64,000 nucleotides of DNA from Massilia terrae (GCF_024753145.1 NZ_JANUGU010000009.1:1-64000); one strand, 5' to 3'. Counted from the first letter of the stretch, positions 52,286 through 61,821 are shown. Notes: a model not told the origin generated them from the letters alone. Translations and numbers: made by a program.

Positions 52286-53764
52286 TCAGGCCGCGAAATC
52301 CACCAATACGCTCTTGAAATGCAGGTTGGCCTCGTAGGCCTGGCGGCCCAGGTCCTTGCCGATGCCGGAGCGCTTGTAGCCGCCGGTCGGAATGACGTAG
52401 TCGGCGCTGCGCCCGTAGCGGTTGATCCACACCGTGCCGGCTTCGATGCCGCGCGCCAGGCGCATGGCGCGGCCGATATCGGCCGTATGGATGCCGGCTG
52501 CCAGGCCGTAGTCCGGGTGGTCGGCCAGGGCCAGGGCCTGGTCCTCGTCGTCAAACACCTGCACGGTGATGACCGGGCCGAAGATTTCGTTCTTCACCGC
52601 GTCCATCGTGCCGTCGACCCGGGTCAGGATGGTCGGCTGGTAATAGGCGCCATCGCCGCCGGCCGGGATGGCGCGGCCTCCCGCCACGACCTGCGCGCCA
52701 GCCGCCACGCCGCGCTGCACGATGCCGTCGATGCGCTGCATTTCGCGCCGGTTGATGATCGGGCTCAGGGACGCGCTGCTGTCCCAGGTGGGCCCGGCCA
52801 CGAGCTCGGCGAACACGGCGGCCAGGCGCTCGATGAAGCGCTCGGCGATGGAGCGCTGCACGATCAGGCGCGAACCGGCCACGCACACCTGGCCGGCATT
52901 CAGCGTGATCGCGCGCGCCACGGTGCGCACGGTCTTGTCGAAGTCGGGCGCGTCGGCGAACACGATTTGCGGGCTCTTGCCGCCCAGTTCCAGCGTCACC
53001 GGCTTGGTGCCGCTCTCCGCGCAAGCGGCCATGATGGCCGCGCCGGTGCGGGTCGAACCCGTGAACGTCATCTTGGCCACTTGCGGATGGCGGCACAGGG
53101 CGTCGCCCGTGGTGCGGCCGTCGCCCTGGACGATGTTGAAGAGTCCCTTCGGCATGCCGGCGGCGACCGCCAGTTCCGCCAGGCGCAGCACGCTGAACGG
53201 CGTGAGCTCGGACGGTTTCAATACCACCGCATTGCCGGCGGCCAGCGCCGGCGCCACCTTCCAAGAAGCCATCACCAGCGGCAGGTTCCAGGGCGCGATG
53301 GCGCCCACCACGCCATAGGGCTCGGCGATCGTCATGCCGAGGTTGTCGCTGCGCGTGGGCGCGACATCGCCGCCGATCTTGTCGGCCCACTCGGCGAAGA
53401 AGCGGATGCCGTCGGCGGTGAAAGGCACGTCCCAGGCCGCCACATCCTTGACCGGCCGGGTCGAACCGACGGCCTCCAGGCGCGCCAGCGTGTGCACATC
53501 GGCCTCGATCAGGTCGGCCCAGCGGCGCAGGATGCGCGCCCGTTCGCGCGGCGCGCAACGGCTCCAGTCGCTCGTCTTGAATGCCCGCGACGCGTCCTGC
53601 ACGGCCTGATCGACCAGGTCCGCTCCGGCCACCGGCACCGCGGCGTAGACCTGGCCATCGGAAGGCCGCTGTACCGGCAGCTCACCGGCACCCTCCTCCA
53701 CGAAGCGTCCATGGATAAAATGCGCCATGCGCACGTCAACCTCATTCGGGTCGAAGCCTTCCAT
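52286..53764 (-). CDS. NAD(P)-dependent aldehyde dehydrogenase (copy 2)
   Basis: The 492-residue ALDH has LELGGKSPQ (near residue 255), the catalytic Cys in GQVCVAGSR (near 288) and PWNLP near 157. It is very similar over its whole length to ALDH copy 1 at 34961-36451. It lies upstream of the HAD/oxidase operon on the same strand (186-bp gap) and divergent from the GNAT genes. It probably oxidises the aldehyde made by the PuuB-like oxidase or by the phospho-lyase. AAGGGA precedes the start. Confidence 0.9.
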   Translation of the reverse strand: MEGFDPNEVDVRMAHFIHGRFVEEGAGELPVQRPSDGQVYAAVPVAGADLVDQAVQDASRAFKTSDWSRCAPRERARILRRWADLIEADVHTLARLEAVGSTRPVKDVAAWDVPFTADGIRFFAEWADKIGGDVAPTRSDNLGMTIAEPYGVVGAIAPWNLPLVMASWKVAPALAAGNAVVLKPSELTPFSVLRLAELAVAAGMPKGLFNIVQGDGRTTGDALCRHPQVAKMTFTGSTRTGAAIMAACAESGTKPVTLELGGKSPQIVFADAPDFDKTVRTVARAITLNAGQVCVAGSRLIVQRSIAERFIERLAAVFAELVAGPTWDSSASLSPIINRREMQRIDGIVQRGVAAGAQVVAGGRAIPAGGDGAYYQPTILTRVDGTMDAVKNEIFGPVITVQVFDDEDQALALADHPDYGLAAGIHTADIGRAMRLARGIEAGTVWINRYGRSADYVIPTGGYKRSGIGKDLGRQAYEANLHFKSVLVDFAA

Positions 53765-54006
53765 TCACTATCCCTTTCTCTCGTGCGAACAGGGCCACGC
53801 GGCCGATGCGGGCGACCCACCTGTATGGAAAGATTATAGGGTTACCCCCAAAGCATTTTGTGCGGTTGAGGACCGGGAAGCCAGCACAAACCGCGCTTTC
53901 GCCGCCGCCCATGGCCGAATGTTTGGATTTGCATTTCCCCCGTCGCCAGCGCCATCCGGGTATGGCAATATTGCCGTCACTGAAGCGTCAAGCGGGAGCA
54001 AATCGC

Positions 54007-54870
54007 ATGAAAAATCGCAAGACCGATAGCGTGGTCCAGTATCGCCGCATGACGGCCGATGACTTGCCGGCAGCGCACAAACTGTCGCTGTCGGTGCTGT
54101 GGCCGCACCGGCTCGAAGACTGGAAGTTCGTCCATGGCCTGGGCGAAGGCATCGTCGCGGAAGACGAGACCGGCGTGATCGGCACGGTGATGTGCTGGCT
54201 GTACGGCCAGGACTATGCGTCGGTGGGCATGGTGATCGTCGCCCCCGAGCGCCAGAACGCCGGCATCGGCCGCGCACTGATGGCACGCATCATGCGCGAA
54301 ACGGGCGGGCGCAATGTCCTGCTCCATGCCGTCGCCAGGCACCACTCGTTTTGCGAAAGCCTTGGTTTCGCGCGGATCGGCTGCGTGCACCAGCACCAGG
54401 GCAGCGTCTTCCGCGCGCCGTTCGTGCAGCTGCGCGAAGGGGAGCGGATCCGCCCGGTCGGCCCGCGCGATGAAGCCGCGCTGGCCGAGCTGTCCCGGCG
54501 CGCGCTCGGCAGGTCGAGCACCGTCTCGCTCAAGCACCTCACGGGCGTGGCGAGCCTGGTTGCCATCGACCGCTACGGCGAGTTGATCGGCTACGCCGCG
54601 CTGCGCAAGTTTGGGCTCGGCCATGTGATCGGCCCGGTGATCGCGCCCGACGCCGAACGTGCCAAGGCGCTGATCGCGCACTGGGCCGGCGCGCGCGCCG
54701 GTTCGTTCGTCCGCCTCGATGTTCCCGACGCCAGCGGGCTGAGTCCCTGGTTGACGGAGATGGGCCTGGTGCAGGTGGAAGCAACCGTACCGGTGCTGGT
54801 GCGCGGCGAGGCGCCCCGTCCCGACCCATCCATGACGCGCTTTGCCCTGCTCAGCCAGTCATTGGGCTGA
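54007..54870 (+). CDS. GNAT N-acetyltransferase (tandem copy 1)
   Basis: The 287-residue protein has an N-terminal GNAT domain with the acetyl-CoA motif V-x-PERQNAGIGRALM near residue 80 and a C-terminal half (about 155-285) that looks like a second, degenerate GNAT-type domain. It and the next gene are paralogues with conserved starts (YRRM then ALSxxVxWPHRxEDW). Acetylation of an amine substrate is the inferred reaction, and the two deacylases in the island could remove such a group. GGGAG precedes the start. Confidence 0.82.
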   Translation: MKNRKTDSVVQYRRMTADDLPAAHKLSLSVLWPHRLEDWKFVHGLGEGIVAEDETGVIGTVMCWLYGQDYASVGMVIVAPERQNAGIGRALMARIMRETGGRNVLLHAVARHHSFCESLGFARIGCVHQHQGSVFRAPFVQLREGERIRPVGPRDEAALAELSRRALGRSSTVSLKHLTGVASLVAIDRYGELIGYAALRKFGLGHVIGPVIAPDAERAKALIAHWAGARAGSFVRLDVPDASGLSPWLTEMGLVQVEATVPVLVRGEAPRPDPSMTRFALLSQSLG

Positions 54871-54981
54871 CGCGACCGACAGGCGATGGCGGGTTGCGCC
54901 CGCCGCGGATTCAGACATTGCCGGCAGCGGGCCGCAACGCGCTTGCCCGCCGGCGCCGCCATCATCCACAAGGAAACCGAC

Positions 54982-55842
54982 ATGCTCACCCAAACCGGCA
55001 GTACCGCCGTCAACTACCGCCGCATGAACGAAGGCGACATCCCCACCGCGCACGCGCTGTCGCAGGCGGTGCGCTGGCCGCACCGCGCCGAGGACTGGCA
55101 GTTTGTGCTGCGCGTGGGCAGCGGCTACGTCGCCGAACAGGATGGCGCCGTGATCGGCACCGGACTTTGCTGGAAGCAGGGCGAGCACCATGCGTCGCTC
55201 GGGATGATCATCGTGTCGCCGGAGCATCAGGGCAAGGGCATCGGCCGCGAACTGATGCGGCTCCTGCTGGAAGAACTCGGCGATCGCTGCGTCCTGCTCA
55301 ACGCCACCGCCGCCGGCCAGCCTCTGTACGAACGCATGGGATTCGCGGCGATCGGCACGCTGTGCCAGCACCAGGGCACATTGGCGGCCATTGCGCCGGT
55401 CGCGCTGGATGGCGGCGCGCGCGTGCGCCCGGCCGGGCCGGAAGACCTGCCTGCCATGATCGCCCTGGCCAACGGCGCCACCGGCATGAGGCGCGATGCG
55501 CTGGTGCGCGCACTGGCCGGCATGGGCCAGGTGTCGATGCTGGAGCGCGACGGCATGCCGCTGGGTTTTTCCATCATGCGGCAGTTCGGGCGCGGCCACG
55601 TCATCGGCCCGCTGGTGGCGCCCGACGTGGACGGCGCCAAGGCGCTGATCGCGCACTGGTCGGGCGCCTACGCGGGCACTTTCGTCCGCATCGACATCAG
55701 CGGCGCCGCCGGCCTGGGCGCATGGCTGGAAGCGGCTGGCCTGGCGCAGGTCGACACTGCGGTGATCATGGCGCGCAACGGCCTGCCGCGCCGCGATGGC
55801 AGCGCTGCGCAATTCGCGATCATCAACCAGGCCTTGTGCTAG
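54982..55842 (+). CDS. GNAT N-acetyltransferase (tandem copy 2)
   Basis: The 286-residue protein has the acetyl-CoA motif VSPEHQGKGIGRELM near residue 78 and the same two-domain layout as its upstream neighbour, with a shared GHVIGPxxAPDxxxAKALIAHW segment near 203. The ATG at 54982 has AAGGA upstream; the longer frame from 54886 begins in non-homologous sequence. It is separated from copy 1 by 111 bp and probably cotranscribed. The substrate is unknown. Confidence 0.82.
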   Translation: MLTQTGSTAVNYRRMNEGDIPTAHALSQAVRWPHRAEDWQFVLRVGSGYVAEQDGAVIGTGLCWKQGEHHASLGMIIVSPEHQGKGIGRELMRLLLEELGDRCVLLNATAAGQPLYERMGFAAIGTLCQHQGTLAAIAPVALDGGARVRPAGPEDLPAMIALANGATGMRRDALVRALAGMGQVSMLERDGMPLGFSIMRQFGRGHVIGPLVAPDVDGAKALIAHWSGAYAGTFVRIDISGAAGLGAWLEAAGLAQVDTAVIMARNGLPRRDGSAAQFAIINQALC

Positions 55843-56004
55843 CGGCCTGGCGTAGCGGTAGCGCATGGGCCCCAAAACAGAAAATGCCGAATCCTCCCTC
55901 AAAACGCAATTTCCGCTGATTTAGCGCCCCCTTTCCGCAAGCTATCGCTGCAAGGGCCTGGCTACCATAAGCGAGAAACATTCGCTTTTCAACCGGAGCC
56001 ACTC

Positions 56005-57390
56005 ATGCACAACAACGAAATTACCGAGCTCACCTCGCTGGACCGCGCCCACCTCATCCATCCAGTCGTGGATTACCGCAGCCATGAGCAGCGCGGCGCC
56101 ACGATCCTCGTGTCAGGCCATGGCGCCTACCTGGAAGATGCCCAGGGCAAGGAGCTGCTGGACGCGTTTTCCGGCCTGTGGTGCGTCAACGTCGGCTACG
56201 GCCAGGAAAGCATCGTGCGCGCAGCAACCGAGCAGATGCGCCAGCTCCCATACGCGACCACCTATTTCCACTTCGCGTCCGAGCCGGCGATCCGCCTGGC
56301 GGCTCGCCTGGTGGAACTGGCGCCGGCATCGCTGCGCCATGTGTACTTCACGCTGGGCGGCTCGGACGCGGTCGACGCGGCGATCCGCTTCATCACGCAC
56401 TACTACAATTCGACCGGCCGCCCGCAAAAGAAGCACTTCATTTCACTCGAGCGCGGCTACCATGGTTCGTCGTCGCAGGGTTCGGGCCTGACCGCCATCG
56501 CGGCCTTCCACCAGAACTTCGACGTTCCGCTGCCCCACCAGCACAAGATCCCGTCGCCCTACCCCTACCGCAACGCAGCGGGGCCGGACCCGCAAGCCAT
56601 CATCGACGCGTCGGTGGCGGCCCTGCGCGCCAAGGTGGGGGCGCTGGGCGCGGACAAGGTGGCGGCGTTCTTCTGCGAGCCCGTGCAGGGCTCGGGCGGC
56701 GTGATCGTGCCGCCCAAGGGCTGGCTCAAAGCCATGCGGGAGGCCTGCCGCGAACTGGGCATCCTGTTCGTGGTGGACGAGGTCATCACCGGCTTCGGCC
56801 GCACCGGCCCGCTGTTCGCGTGCGAAGCCGAAGACGTGCAGCCGGACCTGATGACGGTCGCCAAGGGCCTGACGGCGGGCTATGCGCCGATGGGCGCCGT
56901 GCTGATGTCGGAGGCGGTGTATGCCGCCATCGCCGACGGTTCGCCCGGCATGCCGGTCGGGCATGGCCACACCTACTCCGCGCACCCGGTCAGCGCCGCG
57001 GTCGGCCTGGAAGTGCTGCGCCTGTACGAGGAAGGTGGCCTGCTTGCCAACGGTGTGGCGCAAACGCCGCATTTCGAGGAGGGCTTGCGCGAGATGCTGT
57101 CCCATCCGCTGGTGGGCGATGCGCGCAACCGCGGCTTGCTGGGCGCCCTGGAACTGGTCGCGGACAAGGCCGCCAAGACGCGCTTCGACCCGGCGCTCAA
57201 GCTCAGCGAGCGGATCGCCGCCGCGGCCTACCGCAACGGCGTCATATTCCGTGCCTTCGGCGACAATATCCTGGGCTTCGCACCGGCGCTGTGCTATACC
57301 GCCAGCGAGTTCGAACTGCTGTTCGCGCGCCTGAAGCAGACCCTGGACGAGGTGCTGGACCAGCCGGATGTGCGCCGGGCCGTCAAATAA
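56005..57390 (+). CDS. Class III omega-aminotransferase (putrescine/beta-alanine-pyruvate type)
   Basis: The 461-residue PLP transaminase has GLWCVNVGYG near residue 53, VVDEVITGFGRTG near 256 with the PLP-contact Asp, and the lysine in TVAKGLTAGYAPMG near 288. Its start (LIHPVVDYRSHEQRG) matches the SpuC/omega-amino acid-pyruvate group, which transfers terminal amino groups of diamines or omega-amino acids to pyruvate. It is a true transaminase type, unlike the phospho-lyase-like relative at 40304. An Lrp/AsnC gene follows by 99 bp. CGGAG precedes the start. Confidence 0.88.
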   Translation: MHNNEITELTSLDRAHLIHPVVDYRSHEQRGATILVSGHGAYLEDAQGKELLDAFSGLWCVNVGYGQESIVRAATEQMRQLPYATTYFHFASEPAIRLAARLVELAPASLRHVYFTLGGSDAVDAAIRFITHYYNSTGRPQKKHFISLERGYHGSSSQGSGLTAIAAFHQNFDVPLPHQHKIPSPYPYRNAAGPDPQAIIDASVAALRAKVGALGADKVAAFFCEPVQGSGGVIVPPKGWLKAMREACRELGILFVVDEVITGFGRTGPLFACEAEDVQPDLMTVAKGLTAGYAPMGAVLMSEAVYAAIADGSPGMPVGHGHTYSAHPVSAAVGLEVLRLYEEGGLLANGVAQTPHFEEGLREMLSHPLVGDARNRGLLGALELVADKAAKTRFDPALKLSERIAAAAYRNGVIFRAFGDNILGFAPALCYTASEFELLFARLKQTLDEVLDQPDVRRAVK

Positions 57391-57489
57391 GCCGGCCAAG
57401 CTCGGCGGGAACTACTTATTTACTGTGAGCAGCGCGCCTGTTAGCATGCTGGTTAACTATTGCGAGACTACCAGGAGCGGCGACGCACG

Positions 57490-57987
57490 ATGATGCCGGA
57501 AGCGCTAAAACTCGACCGTATCGACATCCGTATCCTTGGCCACCTGCAGGCCAATGGCCGGATTACCAACGTCGACCTCGCCGACGCGGTCGGCCTTTCA
57601 CCCAGCCCTTGCCTGATTCGCGTCAAGCGGCTGGAAAAGGCCGGCTACATCACCGGCTACGGGGCCCTGATCCAGCTGGAAAAGCTCGGCGCCATGCAAG
57701 TCGTGTTTACCCAGGTGACGCTGTCGGACCACCGGCGCGAGGACTTCGTGAAATTCGAGACCGCCATCCGCAAGATCGACGAGGTGGTCGAATGCCACCT
57801 GGTCAGCGGCGGCTTCGACTACCTGCTCAAATTCGTCACGCGCAGCGTCGGGCATTACCAGACCATCATGGAAGAAGTGCTTGAGCGCAGCGTCAGCATC
57901 GAAAAATACTTCAGCTACATCGTCATCAAGTCGCCCTTCGTCAAGACCCACTATCCGATCGAGAAGCTGTTCTCGTCCCACGAGTAA
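57490..57987 (+). CDS. Lrp/AsnC-family regulator (copy 2)
   Basis: The 165-residue protein has a helix-turn-helix (TNVDLADAVGLSPSPCLIRVKRL near residues 26-48) and a RAM domain, and is similar in layout to the regulator at 39775-40278. It sits between the omega-transaminase and the TtuC-like gene, so it probably controls those plus-strand genes. I chose the ATG at 57490 over the TTG at 57460; AGGAG lies 12 bases upstream, which is a long but usable spacing. Confidence 0.88.
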   Translation: MMPEALKLDRIDIRILGHLQANGRITNVDLADAVGLSPSPCLIRVKRLEKAGYITGYGALIQLEKLGAMQVVFTQVTLSDHRREDFVKFETAIRKIDEVVECHLVSGGFDYLLKFVTRSVGHYQTIMEEVLERSVSIEKYFSYIVIKSPFVKTHYPIEKLFSSHE

Positions 57988-58222
57988 ACCGCTCGCCACG
58001 CCGTAAGCGCCGCTTTCCTGGCGCTCCTCCCTCGCTGTTCCCCCTCCCTCCCGTGCGCGCCGCATAACATGCCGAAGCCGCGCCAAAAAAAACATCGTTT
58101 GTGCCGGTTGCGCCCCACTCTACGCATACTTCGATCTCGGGAGCGGCGCTAAGATCAAGCCATCATTCACCGCCGGGCAGGCACCGCCCAGCCCATTCTT
58201 CGATTTCCAGGAACGGAACTCC

Positions 58223-59338
58223 ATGGCCAAGCTCTCATTCAATATTGCTGTCATCGCCGGAGACGGCATCGGCAAGGAAGTCATGCCGGAAGGCTTGCGC
58301 GTACTCGATGCCGCCGCCCAGCGCTTCGGCATCGCGCTCCACTACAAACACATCGAATGGTCCAGCTGCGACTACTATGCGGCCCACGGCAAGATGATGC
58401 CGGACGACTGGAAAGCGCAGCTGGCCGGCGTGGATGCGATCTATTTCGGCGCCGTCGGCTGGCCGGACGCAGTGCCCGACCATATCTCCTTGTGGGGCTC
58501 GATCCTGAAATTCCGCCGTGAATTCGACCAGTACATCAACTTGCGTCCGGCGCGCCTGTTCGAAGGCGTGTCCTGCCCGCTCGCGAACCGCAAGCCGGGC
58601 GACATCGACTTCATGATCGTGCGCGAAAATACGGAGGGCGAATACAGCGCGGTCGGCGGGATCATGTACGAAGGGACCGAGCGTGAAGTCGTCATGCAGC
58701 AATCGGTGTTCTCCCGCCATGGCACCGACCGTTTATTGAAATTCGCGTTCGAGCTCGCTCGCAAGCGCGAGCGCAAGCACTTGACGGTGGCCACCAAGAG
58801 CAACGGCATCGCCGTCAGCATGCCGTGGTGGGACGGGCGCGCGGCGGAGATCGCGGCGGGCTATCCGGACGTGCGCTGGGACAAGCAGCACATCGACATC
58901 CTCTCGGCACGCTTCGTACTGCAGCCGCAACGCTTCGACGTGGTTGCCGCTTCCAATCTGTTCGGCGACATCTTGTCCGACCTCGGCCCCGCCTGCACCG
59001 GCACGCTGGGCCTTGCGCCATCGGCCAACCTGAACCCCGAACGCAGCTTCCCGTCGCTGTTCGAGCCGGTCCATGGCTCGGCGCCCGACATCTACGGCAG
59101 GAACATCGCCAATCCGATCGGCATGATCTGGTCCGGCGCCCTGATGCTCGACTTCATCGACCAGGGCGGCACCGTGGGCCGCCAGGCGCATGACGCGATC
59201 CTGGCCGCCATCGAGCAGGTATTGGCGGAAGGCCCGCGCACGCCCGACCTGGGCGGCTCCGCCTCGACCACCGAGATGGGCAAAGCCATCGCCGCCGCGG
59301 TGGAACGGGGCGCTTCCGCCACCCGCGACCTCACTTAA
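58223..59338 (+). CDS. Tartrate dehydrogenase/decarboxylase or D-malate dehydrogenase (TtuC/DmlA type)
   Basis: The 371-residue protein is an NAD-dependent decarboxylating dehydrogenase of the isopropylmalate family: IAGDGIGKEV near residue 11, NLRPARLF near 109, IVRENTEGEYS near 132 and SNLFGDILSDL near 236 with the metal-binding Asp residues. The motif set and length fit tartrate dehydrogenase/decarboxylase or D-malate dehydrogenase rather than LeuB. Its role beside a transaminase and SSDH-type ALDH may be to remove a 2-hydroxyacid product; substrate choice is uncertain. Confidence 0.87.
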   Translation: MAKLSFNIAVIAGDGIGKEVMPEGLRVLDAAAQRFGIALHYKHIEWSSCDYYAAHGKMMPDDWKAQLAGVDAIYFGAVGWPDAVPDHISLWGSILKFRREFDQYINLRPARLFEGVSCPLANRKPGDIDFMIVRENTEGEYSAVGGIMYEGTEREVVMQQSVFSRHGTDRLLKFAFELARKRERKHLTVATKSNGIAVSMPWWDGRAAEIAAGYPDVRWDKQHIDILSARFVLQPQRFDVVAASNLFGDILSDLGPACTGTLGLAPSANLNPERSFPSLFEPVHGSAPDIYGRNIANPIGMIWSGALMLDFIDQGGTVGRQAHDAILAAIEQVLAEGPRTPDLGGSASTTEMGKAIAAAVERGASATRDLT

Positions 59339-59353
59339 CCAGGAATTCCGATC

Positions 59354-60835
59354 ATGTCCCTGACACTGACCCGTACCGACCTGCTCAAGCAGCAAAACTT
59401 CATCGGTGGCGAATGGTGCGACAGCATCGACGCGCGCCGTTACGACGTCGCCGATCCGGCCACTGGCGCTGCCTTTGCCAGCGTCCCGGACAGCAGCGCC
59501 GAGGACGCCCGCCGGGCCACGGCCACCGCGCACAATGCCTTGGAAAGCTGGCGCAACACGCCCGCGCGCGACCGCGCCCGCATCCTCAAGCGCTGGCACG
59601 CGCTGATCGTCGCTCATACGGAAGACCTGGCCAGGATCATTTCTCGCGAACAGGGCAAGCCGCTGGCCGAAGGCCGCGGTGAAGTCGCGTACGGCGCATC
59701 GTATGTCGAATGGTTTGCCGAGGAAGCCGTGCGCACGTACGGCGACATGATTCCGGAGCAGGTGCGTGGCCGCAAGCTGATGGTGGTGAAGGAAGCCGTG
59801 GGCGTGGTCGCGGCGATTACGCCGTGGAACTTCCCGCTGGCGATGATCGCCCGCAAAATCGCGCCTGCCCTGGCCGCCGGCTGCACCGTCGTTGCCAAGC
59901 CGGCGGAGGACACGCCGCTGACTGCGCTGGCGCTGGTCAGGCTGGCGCAGGAAGCCGGCGTACCGCCCGGCGTATTGAATATCGTGACGTCGTCGCGCGA
60001 GTCGGTGCAGGAAGTGGTTGGCGCCTGGCTGGTCGATTCGCGCGTGCGCAAGCTCACGTTCACGGGTTCGACCGCGGTCGGCAAGTACCTGGCACGCGAA
60101 TCGGCCACCACGCTCAAGCGGCTCTCGCTGGAACTTGGCGGCAATGCGCCTTTCATCGTGTTCGATGACGCCGACCTCGATGCCGCCGTCAATGGCCTGA
60201 TGGCGGCGAAGTTCCGCAACGGCGGCCAGACCTGCGTCTCGCCCAACCGTATCTACGTGCAGGATGCGGTCTACGATCAATTCGCGGAAAAGCTGGTCGC
60301 GCGCGTGGCGGCGCTGCGGGTCGGTCCCGCCGCGCGTGAGGATTCGCAGATCGGCCCGATGATCAATGCACGCGCCGTGGACAAGATCGACAGCCACGTC
60401 AGGGATGCGATCGCGCACGGCGCCCGTGCGCTGGTCGGCGGCAAGCGCATGCGCAACGAGATCGCTGACGGCCCGAATTATTACGCGCCCACGGTGCTGG
60501 GCGATGCCACTCCCGAGATGGAGCTGGCACACGAGGAAACGTTCGGACCGGTGGCCCCACTGTTCCGCTTCAGCGACGAGGACGAGGTGGTACGCCTGGC
60601 CAACGACACACCGTTCGGCCTGGCCACGTATTTCTATACCCGCGACATCGCGCGCGCATGGCGCGTGGGCGAGCGGCTGCAGTCCGGCCTGGTCGGCGTC
60701 AACGAAGGCGTGCTGGCCTCGGAAGCGGCGCCGTTCGGCGGCGTCAAGGAATCCGGCTATGGGCGCGAGGGCTCGCGCCATGGCCTGGACGACTACATGC
60801 AGACCAAGTACCTGTGCCAGGGCGGCGCGGCGTGA
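59354..60835 (+). CDS. Succinate-semialdehyde dehydrogenase-type ALDH (GabD-like)
   Basis: The 493-residue ALDH has PWNFPL near residue 158, the general base in LELGGNAPF near 262 and the catalytic Cys in GGQTCVSPNR near 296, the C-x-x-x-N pattern typical of succinate/glutarate semialdehyde dehydrogenases. It follows the TtuC-like gene by 15 bp with AGGA upstream, and its stop overlaps an ATG of the next frame. It likely oxidises a dicarboxylic semialdehyde made by the omega-transaminase. It is more distant from the two other ALDHs than they are from each other. Confidence 0.9.
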   Translation: MSLTLTRTDLLKQQNFIGGEWCDSIDARRYDVADPATGAAFASVPDSSAEDARRATATAHNALESWRNTPARDRARILKRWHALIVAHTEDLARIISREQGKPLAEGRGEVAYGASYVEWFAEEAVRTYGDMIPEQVRGRKLMVVKEAVGVVAAITPWNFPLAMIARKIAPALAAGCTVVAKPAEDTPLTALALVRLAQEAGVPPGVLNIVTSSRESVQEVVGAWLVDSRVRKLTFTGSTAVGKYLARESATTLKRLSLELGGNAPFIVFDDADLDAAVNGLMAAKFRNGGQTCVSPNRIYVQDAVYDQFAEKLVARVAALRVGPAAREDSQIGPMINARAVDKIDSHVRDAIAHGARALVGGKRMRNEIADGPNYYAPTVLGDATPEMELAHEETFGPVAPLFRFSDEDEVVRLANDTPFGLATYFYTRDIARAWRVGERLQSGLVGVNEGVLASEAAPFGGVKESGYGREGSRHGLDDYMQTKYLCQGGAA

Positions 60836-60852
60836 TGGCAAAGGAGACGCAT

Positions 60853-61821
60853 ATGACCGACCACCTCCCGGAAACCTACCCGATCGAGATCGCCTTCCCG
60901 GACATCCGTCCTTATGCCGAGGGCAATACCGGGATCCCCTATGTCTTCACCTTCGATAGCGGAGTGCCCGGCCCGCATGTCATGATCAACGCGCTCACCC
61001 ATGGCAATGAAGTGTGCGGCGCGGTCGCGGTGAAGGAGTTGCTTGACCTCGGCGTCAGGCCCCGGCGCGGCAGGCTGACCCTGGCCTTTGCCAATGTGGC
61101 CGCCTATCTCACCTTCGATCCTGCCAGACCGGACGCGTCGCGCTTCGTGGACCAGGACTTCAACCGCGTCTGGTCGCCCGCCATTCTGGACGACTCGTCG
61201 CGCGATTCCTCCGAACTGCGCCGCGCAAGGGAACTGCGCCCGCTGATCGATACGGTCGACTTCCTGCTCGATCTGCACTCGATGCACGAACGCAGCGCGC
61301 CCCTGACTGTGTGCGGGCCGCTTGACAAGGGCATCGAGTTGGCGCGGCGCCTCGGCATGCCCGCCACCATCGTTAGCGACGCCGGCCACGCCGAAGGACG
61401 GCGCCTGCGCGACTACGGCGATTTCGGCCAGGTCGAGAGCGAACGCAACGCGCTGCTGATCGAATGCGGCCAGCACTGGGAGGCAGGCGCGGTCGACGTG
61501 GCGCGCAATTGCTGCGCGCGCTGGCTGCTCTTGTGCGACACCATCGATTGGGGCGACCTGCCCGACCGCTGGCTCAAGCCCCAGGATGCGCCGCCGCGCG
61601 TGGTGCGCGTGACGGACGCGGTAGTCGCCGCCGGCATGGGCTTCCGTTTCGCCGCGCCCTACACCGGCCTTGAAACGTTCGCCGAAGCCGGCACGGTGAT
61701 CGCGTGGAACGAAGGGCGCGAAGTGCGCACCCCTTATCCGAACTGCGTGCTCGTCATGCCGTCCCTGCGCCAACTGAGGCCGGGAACGACGGTGGTGCGG
61801 CTGGGCCAACTGCTGGATTAG
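60853..61821 (+). CDS. Aspartoacylase/succinylglutamate desuccinylase-family deacylase (copy 2)
   Basis: The 322-residue protein is a zinc deacylase with THGNEV near residue 50, LDLHSMHER near 140 and ECGQHWEAG near 205, closely similar to the protein at 36489-37463. AAGGAG lies 6 bases before the ATG at 60853, so the in-frame ATG at 60835, which overlaps the ALDH stop, is less likely. Together with the tandem GNATs it suggests an acetylated or acylated intermediate. The family includes DoeB of ectoine breakdown, but no ectoine hydrolase gene is in view. Confidence 0.82.
   Translation: MTDHLPETYPIEIAFPDIRPYAEGNTGIPYVFTFDSGVPGPHVMINALTHGNEVCGAVAVKELLDLGVRPRRGRLTLAFANVAAYLTFDPARPDASRFVDQDFNRVWSPAILDDSSRDSSELRRARELRPLIDTVDFLLDLHSMHERSAPLTVCGPLDKGIELARRLGMPATIVSDAGHAEGRRLRDYGDFGQVESERNALLIECGQHWEAGAVDVARNCCARWLLLCDTIDWGDLPDRWLKPQDAPPRVVRVTDAVVAAGMGFRFAAPYTGLETFAEAGTVIAWNEGREVRTPYPNCVLVMPSLRQLRPGTTVVRLGQLLD

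Noticed and set aside
58733..60841. 702-residue frame opposite the TtuC-like and ALDH genes
   Set aside because: It spans two genuine genes and their spacer on the other strand, and its composition is that of a GC shadow.
56005..61821. Ectoine degradation (doe) operon
   Set aside because: No ectoine hydrolase (M24 peptidase-like DoeA) is present and a tartrate/malate-type dehydrogenase interrupts the set, so the assignment is not supported.
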